This document shows, piece by piece, positions 57,201 through 64,000 of a stretch of DNA of 64,000 bases. The position numbers and the translations under genes are program-made. The notes below the pieces were generated by a model. That model did not search any database. It was not told where the DNA came from and worked only from the letters and a program-made list of their open reading frames with translations. Each line of letters begins with the position of its first letter. The first letter of the stretch is position 1. The stretch covers positions 3,137,750 through 3,201,749 of the forward strand of contig NW_020194589.1 of assembly GCF_002865645.1 (NCBI RefSeq). The letters run 5' to 3'. This stretch comes from Hyaloscypha bicolor E (lineage: Eukaryota > Ascomycota > Leotiomycetes > Helotiales > Hyaloscyphaceae).

Positions 57201-60157
57201 ATGCCTGGAAGACAATCCCATGGCGGACCGCCGTCGAAGAAGCCACGGGTGAAGAACAATTCGAAAAAACGAGCTTTAGACGCCTTCGCGATCGCCTCGC
57301 ACACGAATCCCGATAAAATCAAAATCCGACAGCATCGTCTGGGAGTACAAGAGGGAGGGAATAGGCCTGGGAAACGCCGAAGGGATGAGGATGACGAGGA
57401 GGGTGAAGAGGAAGAGGATACAAGCTCGAAGAAGCAGAAAAAGGGACCTGCGAAAGGCCGGTTCGATGAATTGGATATAGATGCGGGGAGTGACAGTGAG
57501 GGGAACGAGTGGAGGCTTGGGCAGGTCGACAGTGATGATGATAGCGACTTGGACAGTGATGAAGCATTCGGGGAGAGCGATGAGGAGCGTTTCGACGGGT
57601 TTGCGTTCTCGGGGAGCTCTAACAAGCAGGGAAAGAAAAAGGCACCGCGGACGAAGGATGTGAACCTCGACGAGGAAGACGAGGAGGAGTCAGATTCCGA
57701 GCTGGAGGAGGGTGATCTGGGAGAAGATGCTGTGGATCTTGCCACGATGTTGGATATGGCAGAGGAAGAACAGAGGGAGGAGGCAGAGGCTGGCAAGCAA
57801 AAGGGCAGCGAAAAAGATGCCTCAGAATCTGCCGAAGAAGAGGAAGACAGTGAGGAGAGTGACAACGAGTCGTCGATGTCATCTGCAGACGAAGATGACG
57901 AAGCCGCCAATCCTGCGAAAATTGCACTTCTCCAAGATCTTATTGCGAATCTACCACAAGTTGACGAATCGAGTCGAGGTCCGGCGAAGCAACGGAGTGA
58001 TGGTGCCTGCGAATATGATAAACCCCGAGATTCTGGTCTCAAGTCTAAGACGCCGCTCAGATTGGAAGATTTTGGGTTATCTACGATTAAAGACCCACAG
58101 ATGAAGAGGTCATTGCAGTTTCTGGAAGACAATCCGACAGGATCCAGCAAGAAGAAGGTTAATAAAAGGCTAGAAGTCCCTCTTGCTAGACGGCAGCAAG
58201 AGCGCCTGGACCGTAGTGCTGCTTATGACAAGAGCAAAGAGACGTTGAACAGATGGACAGACACAGTTGCACACAACCGCCGGGCCGATCACCTCATTTT
58301 CCCACTTCCAGACAATGACATGGCATCAGCACATTCTAACACGCAGCTTGTGCCAACCAATCTCACCAAGCCATTTAATGAGCTCGAGGCTACCATTCAG
58401 AGCATTCTTGAGGAAAGTGGTCTGGCAACAACAGATGGGAAGGATGACGAAGATCACATTCGAGAATTCGAGGAATTGGAGGCAAACAAACTCTCAGTGG
58501 CAGAAGTCAAAGCGCGGAGAGATCAACTACGGATGGCACGAGAGCTACTTTTCCGGGAAGAGGCAAAAGCAAAGCGTATCAAGAAGATCAAAAGTAAATC
58601 GTACCGCAAAGTTCACCGGAGGCAGCGTGAAAAGGAGGAGCGTCAAAATAGAGAGGCCTTGGAAGAAGGTGGCTATGTCCCATCCGAGGACGAGTTAGAA
58701 GTGCAGGATAGAAGACGTGCGGAGGAACGCATGGGCGCGAGACATCGAGGCAGCAAATGGGCCAAGGCTATGAAAGAAACAGGCCAATCAGCTTGGAACG
58801 AGGATGCGAGGTCTGGAGTCAGTGAGATGGCTAGAAGAGATGAAGAGCTAAGGAAGAGGATTGAGGGCAGGGCAGTGCGAAAGGAATTCGAAAACGAATC
58901 AGAAGATTCGGTTAGCGATTCCGATGACGATATGAGTGAGGACGACGAGCTTGTGGAGAAGAAACGACTTTTACGAAAATTAGAAAAAGTTGGCGGCACG
59001 CCTCTATTAGACGAATCCCTCCCTGGGGCGAAACTGGTCAATATGGATTTCATGCGCAAGGCAGATGCGGCTCGCAGGAAGAAGAATGACGATATGGTAG
59101 AGGAAATGCGACGCGAGCTCGCGGGTGAAGAATTTCCAAGTGAAGAAGAGTTTGATGGAGATGTCGGTCGAAGAATTTTTGGTCCTGGGAGCAATGCAGC
59201 CCAGGAAAAGAAGCAAAAGTCTAACAATGCCAACGAATTTGAAGAACCAGCTGGCTCGGAGGGTGATGAGGGTGGTGCCGAAACCGAATTTCGTGGGTTT
59301 GACATCGGCCAGAATAGCGCAGCAGAGCGAACGCGGAGCAAGGCTACTGATCGATCTTTGAAACCCAACACGTTTTCAAAACCCAACAACCAACAAACAC
59401 TTAATTCCGAGGGTGGAGCATGGTCGAAGGTGGTCTCAAAATCATCATCAATCAGTGATGCAGAAGCCAAGAGAAGACGACACAAGAAGAACGATGCCAT
59501 CGATTTTGAGGAATTGGATTTGTCAAAAGCCGCTGTCATCGCATCACAACCGAAGTCTCGAAAATCATCGAAGAAATCTATCATACTGGAAGTAGATTCT
59601 GATTCCGAAGAAAACAGTGATGAAAACAAAATCCGCTTGCCGTATGCTATCAAGGACCAGGAGCTCATCAAGCGAGCATTTGCTGGAGCTGATGTTGTTG
59701 GCGAATTCGAGGCTGAGAAGAAGCAGACTGTCGAAGATGAGGATGAGAAAACCATCGACAACACCCTTCCCGGCTGGGGAAGCTGGGTTGGCGACGGTGT
59801 GAGCAAAAGAGAAAAAGCAAAGAACAAGGGAAGGTTTCTTACAAAATCCGAGGGTATCAAAGCACAGAATAGGAAAGATGCAAAGCTCGAACGGGTGATC
59901 ATTAATGAGAAACGCATCAAGAAAGTATGGTTCTTTTTGATTAATCTGAGATCGCACTGGCTGACAATCTACAGAACGGCAAATATCTTGCATCGAGCCT
60001 TCCACATCCCTTCGAAACGAAACAGCAGTATGAGAGGTCATTGCGGCTCCCTCTCGGACCTGAGTGGACTACAAAAGAAACCTTCCAAGATGCGACGAAA
60101 CCCCGGATTTTGCTCAAGCAAGGCATTATTACCCCGATGTCGAAACCCTTACTTTAA
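57201..60157 (+). CDS. UTP14: U3 snoRNA-associated protein UTP14
   Basis: Nucleolar component of the small-subunit processome, needed for early 18S pre-rRNA cleavage; the family activates the helicase Dhr1/Ecm16. 968 aa from exon 1 57201-59924 and exon 2 59975-60157. The 50-bp intron is GTATGG...CTACAG with a CTGAC branch; reading through it gives a spurious longer end. Features: basic N-terminus (SKKPRVKNNSKKRALDAF), long acidic Ser/Asp/Glu tracts (about 60-260), helical basic centre with KIKSKSYRKVHRR (about 463-475), and the highly conserved C-terminal part LPGWGSWVGDG near residue 854, then NKGRFLTKSEG. Exon 2 gives PHPFETKQQYERSLRLPLG and the terminal MSKPLL, as in other fungi. Long antisense ORFs within it reflect its repetitive acidic codons. 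Confidence 0.95.
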
Positions 60158-60843
60158 TAGCCTGAGAACGCTTCTAGAGGACAATACACTAGACATGCAA
60201 TCACAATGATCACGACCCCTTTTCCACGTGAAATGCTCAGCCTACTTAGCCACCATCCGATCTTAAACAGTGCATTGGAATTTACCCACACCACAACACT
60301 CCGTTTCCCCAACCCCTGGTTCGTCTGCGAAATGCAGAATAAACAGTTGGTCAAAACATCTCTCGCTTCGTGCATTGTTGTTGTGCCGCCTCGGCTCTGG
60401 TGGCTGGATGACAACAGCTCGGCTCTGTTGATATCCAACAGAAGGCTCAGCAGTTGGTGATAATGGTAATACGCCCGATATGCATCTGATAACGCTTGCC
60501 GGAGACTCTTTTGTGATTTAACGTTTCGTCTGAAGTTTCAGGGAGATTTCAGCTGGTTGGAATGGAATAGCTAACGAGCTCCTTCAGACGAACTGGGGAA
60601 GTATATATCTGTAGACTTTCTATTTAATTTTCTATCTTGTCACTTAATTTTCTCCCTTGCACTCATTCCATATATCTAGAACACTTTTGGAGTCTACTAA
60701 CCTTTGTTGCCCTCTTTCCTATCTCTATGTTGGGCCCAATCGTTAGTGAGTACTTTTTATCGGTCATGAATAAGCCATTAACAAACACCCAGTATCGATT
60801 ACTTTCCACAGACAATCCGTCTTGGCTCCGTGCTTTCCTCAAT
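60158..60843. other. Intergenic region upstream of SOD-like gene
   Basis: 686 bp; the first 100 bp are the UTP14 3' flank. ORFs reading into the SOD-like gene from 60,637 are upstream extensions of its frame without a better start. No separate gene is supported. Confidence 0.5.
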
Positions 60844-62598
60844 ATGAAGACAATCACCACCCGATCACTCATCCAAGTAGTCATCTTGACTCTTTGCCTC
60901 ACAATCAAACAGCGCTCCCAACATTGCTCACAGAGCAGCGCCTCCCGCACAGAAGTCGATACCAACCCCGTTGGGGCCTCATTTGTTGCCACTCTTCCAG
61001 CTGGTGCTGGTGTCTAAGGCTCACTTAGTGGAACAGCCAGCGACGGCGGTCACGGCACTGCGTGGGAAGCAAGCTTCACTAACTTGCCCAGCGCAGGTGG
61101 TCCCTTCCGTATGTTCCTTCCTCTCTCACTTCAATAAGCAGCTAACAGTGTACTGTAGTATGGCACATCCATTTCAGTCCAGTCCCTGCAAACGGAGACT
61201 GCGCAGGCACCAGCGGCCACTTAGATCCCTTCAGTGTCGGTGATGTTCGTAACCTCATATCCACTTTTCCTTCCCCACCAGTGTCAAATGATTAGGTTTG
61301 ATTTGATTAGACCCCCCTACTCAAATTAAATCAAGTCAAAATCAAGCTAATCAAATCATACTTAATTATAATCAAAGATAATCAAAGATAATTAATTAGA
61401 TTTATCACGTGATTACGCACATGACTCTGGAGCTTCAGAAGCCGAGATAAGGCTAAAATAAGGTCTGTGCTAGCCGTATTCGGTATTACTAAAGGCGCTC
61501 TTTACTAAACCAGGCCTAGCGCTAATTAGTAAGCGAAGCCAAAGGCGCTAGAACCTCCTTGATTTCCAGTGATTCCTTGCCACTAATAAAAGAGCTATAA
61601 ATAAACCCTTATAGTAATTAAAGAAGAAGAAATAAGAAAATAAGAAAATAAGAAGGAAAAAGAGAAAGAGATTTCTAAAAAAGAAAACTATTAAGATAAA
61701 GTAATGTTATAGTAGTAGTAAAGAGCTTGAATTGAGCTATTTGCCAGGCTAAGTCACGTGCAATAGCACTACATAACTGGTACCACGTAATAAAAACTAG
61801 TTTGTTATTTTAGATTTAGACTAATTTTATACTCTTATATATGCTTTATAGATTTTATTTATATCTTATTAATATAACTACTAGTTATTTAATAATCTTT
61901 AAAAATGCCTAAGAAAGTATACTTTTATATTATCACGTGATGATTATAGTTAATTATAATTAATTATAATAAAAATCAAGCTAATCAAATCATACTTAAT
62001 TATAATCAATTCTAATCAATTCTAATTAATTAGCCTTGATTATTTTTTGACACACTGTTCCCCACCCACCTAATAAAATACCCAGGTAACAGTTTGCGAT
62101 CCCAATAGTCCCGCCAACTGTCAGATAGGAGACCTCTCTAGCAAATTTAGCAAAATCACAGCCTCCCTTTTCTCTCTATCTTTTGATAATCTGTTCTTCT
62201 CGACAAATCTGACATACGCGGCATTTGTTGGAAGTCGAAGTCTGACTATCCACACTGATAAGAAAAGAATTGCGTGTGCGGATTTTGTGGCGGAGACTGG
62301 TGATGGGGAGGGTGATTCTGGGGATGGAGAAGATGATTCCGGAGATGAAGAGGATACAGGGAATAATGAAGATGCTGGACCCGAGAAAAGAGTTCCTCCA
62401 CTTCCACCTGGCGTCGTTCCTTCTCCAACAGCAATCTCAACTCACGGTTCGATCTACACCGTTGTCCTAATAACGACTCTGGCAGCAGCAGCAGCACCTT
62501 CCGAGGGCAATAGGGACGATGAAGACGATACAGGTGATGATGGGGATGATCCTAGGGATGGAGACGATGGAGATTGTCCAGCTGACGAGGATGAGTAG
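60844..62598 (+). pseudogene. Cu-only superoxide dismutase-like secreted protein, with premature stop
   Basis: Homologous to fungal cell-surface Cu/Zn-SOD-like proteins. Exon 1 60844-61108, exon 2 61159-61244, exon 3 62086-62598; intron 1 50 bp (GTATGT...GTAG) and intron 2 841 bp. Signal peptide MKTITTRSLIQVVILTLC. SOD landmarks: FTNLPSAGGPF, then copper ligands His91 and His93 in LWHIHFSPVPANGDC and His109 in SGHLDPF, then VCDPNSPANCQIGDLS and RSLTIHTDKKRIACADF. A TAA at 61015-61017 (codon 58) breaks exon 1 where a Gln codon (CAA) is expected, so the allele looks inactive; no splice path around it was seen. Intron 2 carries a 779-bp transposon; without it the intron would be 54 bp. The tail of about 100 residues is unusually acidic (repeated DGEDDSGDEED), unlike the Ser/Thr-rich GPI-anchored tails typical of the family. 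Confidence 0.82.
61279..62057. mobile_element. 779-bp non-autonomous hAT-like element in an intron
   Basis: Perfect 8-bp target duplication TTCCCCAC at 61271-61278 and 62058-62065. Ends are CAGTGTCAAA and, inverted, CAGTGTGTCAAA. CAGTG ends with an 8-bp duplication are typical of hAT elements. The interior is AT-rich without an ORF. A 38-bp perfect direct repeat lies near both ends (61338-61375 and 61972-62009). It sits within intron 2 of the SOD-like gene and leaves the donor, branch (CTAAT) and acceptor intact. Confidence 0.88.
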
Positions 62599-63660
62599 AC
62601 TTGAAAGCGGCCATGGGCTTGTCTCTAAATTTCCTTTCACAATGATTTCTAGCTCTATAGGTTTAGGTTTGGGTGGGGGGAAAATATAGATCAGGCTTGC
62701 AGGAAATCTTTCTTTCTTGCATTGGAGAATTCAGATATTGCGGTGCAATCTCAGTTGATGTAGAACAGAACTTGTACAACAGCAATACCCCGCATTGGTG
62801 GGTTCCACGAATCCAGCATTGTCACATACCATGTTTTCCCTAGAATGTTTGCGACACTGTGCTCGCGTGAACCAACTTCACGTTCAGCTGATGGGAGTTG
62901 AAAAGTGCTCTGATCGACGAGGCGGTTGAAATCTGGGCGAAGTTTCCACCCGCAACCCCCTCCCCCCTTGATTTTTGAAACACTTCAGGAGTCAGGATAA
63001 AACCCGAGCCTCGACTGCTCACCTTTACTGAATTATCAAATCTTAACCTCAACATCCTAGAGTCGTACGGCAAAGCAAAGGGTCTCGATCCACTCGTTCA
63101 AAGAACAGACCCCTGTGATCAATGACGTCGGTGCACGACCGCTATCAAATGGTCCATCTTAAAACTTCCCTTTGCTTTGACATTTAGTCCTTCATCCTCC
63201 ATCCTCCATCACTCTTTGAACAAACACCAACCACATGGAACATCATAATCGCAGTACCTAATTCTCATTATAACACAACATAAGATCTTGCATTACTGCA
63301 AGCTGTTAAATCACCCCTCGTAGGAAAGGAAGGACAAGGTCAGTGGTGTCTTCCCGGAGCGCTCTCGATTTCTGGATCTCCTTGAATCGATTTCCCTACT
63401 CTCTAAGGAGCGAAGTACTCGCGTTCAGAGTTCCTCATATGTCAGCCTCGTCATACACGCGTTGTTCGTCATCTGAGACATTCTCTTGAATTCTCTCGCA
63501 GGAGGAGCGCTTGGTCTCACCTTCCTCGTGCAGCCTGCCTCACTTCGAAGCCTGGGTGCGGGGAAGCTTGTGGCATCATCAGGTTGAAAGGTCTTTTCAG
63601 GTCCTTCTGACCTTGGTGTCTCCCTTCGTGGGAATCATCTGAGGACAGTTCCTCACAAGG
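62599..63660. other. Intergenic region, no supported gene
   Basis: About 1.06 kb with no convincing ORF, repeat or RNA gene. Confidence 0.5.
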
Positions 63661-63870
63661 TCAAGCTCCAGAAGCACGTCGTGGACGGGTTTTCATCTCA
63701 CATGACGTAACAAAGTGTTCCTTGTCAAACATCAACAATCGCCTCTCAAAATCAGTAGTTAGAAACATGGTCCATATTTTAGTTTCAACAGGTTCTGTGA
63801 ATGGTTGACTATCTCCGAACAATGGTATTGTTATGGTTGGCGCCTTGGGAGCAGCCGACGACTGAGACAT
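63661..63870 (-). CDS. Small hypothetical ORF or first exon
   Basis: 69-codon ORF starting MSQSSAAPKAPTITIPLFGD. Not recognised. It could be a complete small protein or the first exon of a gene continuing left. No reliable splice donor was chosen. Confidence 0.25.
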   Translation of the reverse strand: MSQSSAAPKAPTITIPLFGDSQPFTEPVETKIWTMFLTTDFERRLLMFDKEHFVTSCEMKTRPRRASGA

Positions 63871-64000
63871 TCCTCATCCAAGCCTCTGGGTGTTGAATTC
63901 TTCGCACTCCAGGTACCATCACCGACAAGCTGTCGGTGGTAAAAGTGTACTGACTGCATGAAATCTATCGTGCGGCACTGTATCTACATGGTTCCGCTAC

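Noticed and set aside
57122..58150. 342-codon antisense ORF opposite UTP14 and mL41
   Set aside because: Ser/Leu-rich low-complexity translation created by the acidic codons of UTP14. No start context or domain.
58673..59920. 415-codon antisense ORF within UTP14
   Set aside because: Same cause: Ser-rich reverse translation of acidic/basic tracts. The sense strand has strong family motifs.
62246..62497. 83-codon antisense ORF (Leu/His/Pro-rich)
   Set aside because: Mirror of the acidic tail of the SOD-like gene, which is supported by family motifs upstream in frame.

Overview
This window is nuclear DNA of a filamentous ascomycete (Pezizomycotina; Leotiomycetes is a guess). The short GT-AG introns (about 45-160 bp) often carry CTAAC/CTGAC-type branch sites. 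It encodes a mitochondrial EF-Tu, mitoribosomal protein mL41 and UTP14, and about 28 kb of DNA is degraded in the way repeat-induced point mutation (RIP) does it: C-to-T and G-to-A changes at CpA/TpG, and stop codons only of the TAA/TAG kind.

Left part (1-4.4 kb): DNA-transposon debris. It holds a broken piggyBac transposase, a 553-bp element with 77-bp inverted repeats, a C-run/CAGTGGGTCC mini-element, and a Tc1/mariner transposase with two TAG stops.

Transposon island (4,458-32,649): one nested structure that can be resolved base by base. The host is a Ty1/copia element on the minus strand with TSD AAAAT at 4453-4457 and 32650-32654. Its left LTR was hit by a 246-bp solo LTR (TSD GTAAG) and by gypsy copy A (5192-12184, TSD ATTAG). 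Its RNase H region was hit by gypsy copy B (12631-19615, TSD GGTTT), by a 260-bp solo LTR (19733-19992) and by a second, minus-strand gypsy family C (20031-26070). The mismatched TSDs of the last two become matching if the 38 bp between them is inverted, so an inversion between inverted LTRs is inferred. Families A/B are chromodomain gypsy elements with an unexplained 1.4-kb region between pol and the 3' LTR.

Right part (32.7-64 kb): gene-containing DNA. In order: an IFI6-like (interferon-induced 6-16 family) small membrane protein, a CorA-like membrane protein, mitochondrial EF-Tu, a small hypothetical gene, a membrane-anchored TAP-type alpha/beta hydrolase divergent from an HSL-type esterase, a secreted Ala-rich protein with Kex2-type dibasic sites, a class II aldolase/adducin-like protein, a secreted RNase T2 with a C-terminal domain, two small decayed genes, an intron-containing tRNA (probably Phe), mL41 and UTP14 sharing a 173-bp divergent promoter, and a Cu-only SOD-like secreted protein gene. 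The last has a premature TAA and a 779-bp hAT-like insertion inside an intron.

No gene cluster with a shared pathway is evident. The coding genes are a mix of housekeeping (organelle translation, ribosome biogenesis) and secreted or membrane proteins. The most notable observations are the nested-element history with its inferred inversion, the large structured tRNA intron, two GC-AG introns, and RIP-type nonsense mutations in single-copy-looking genes outside the island.
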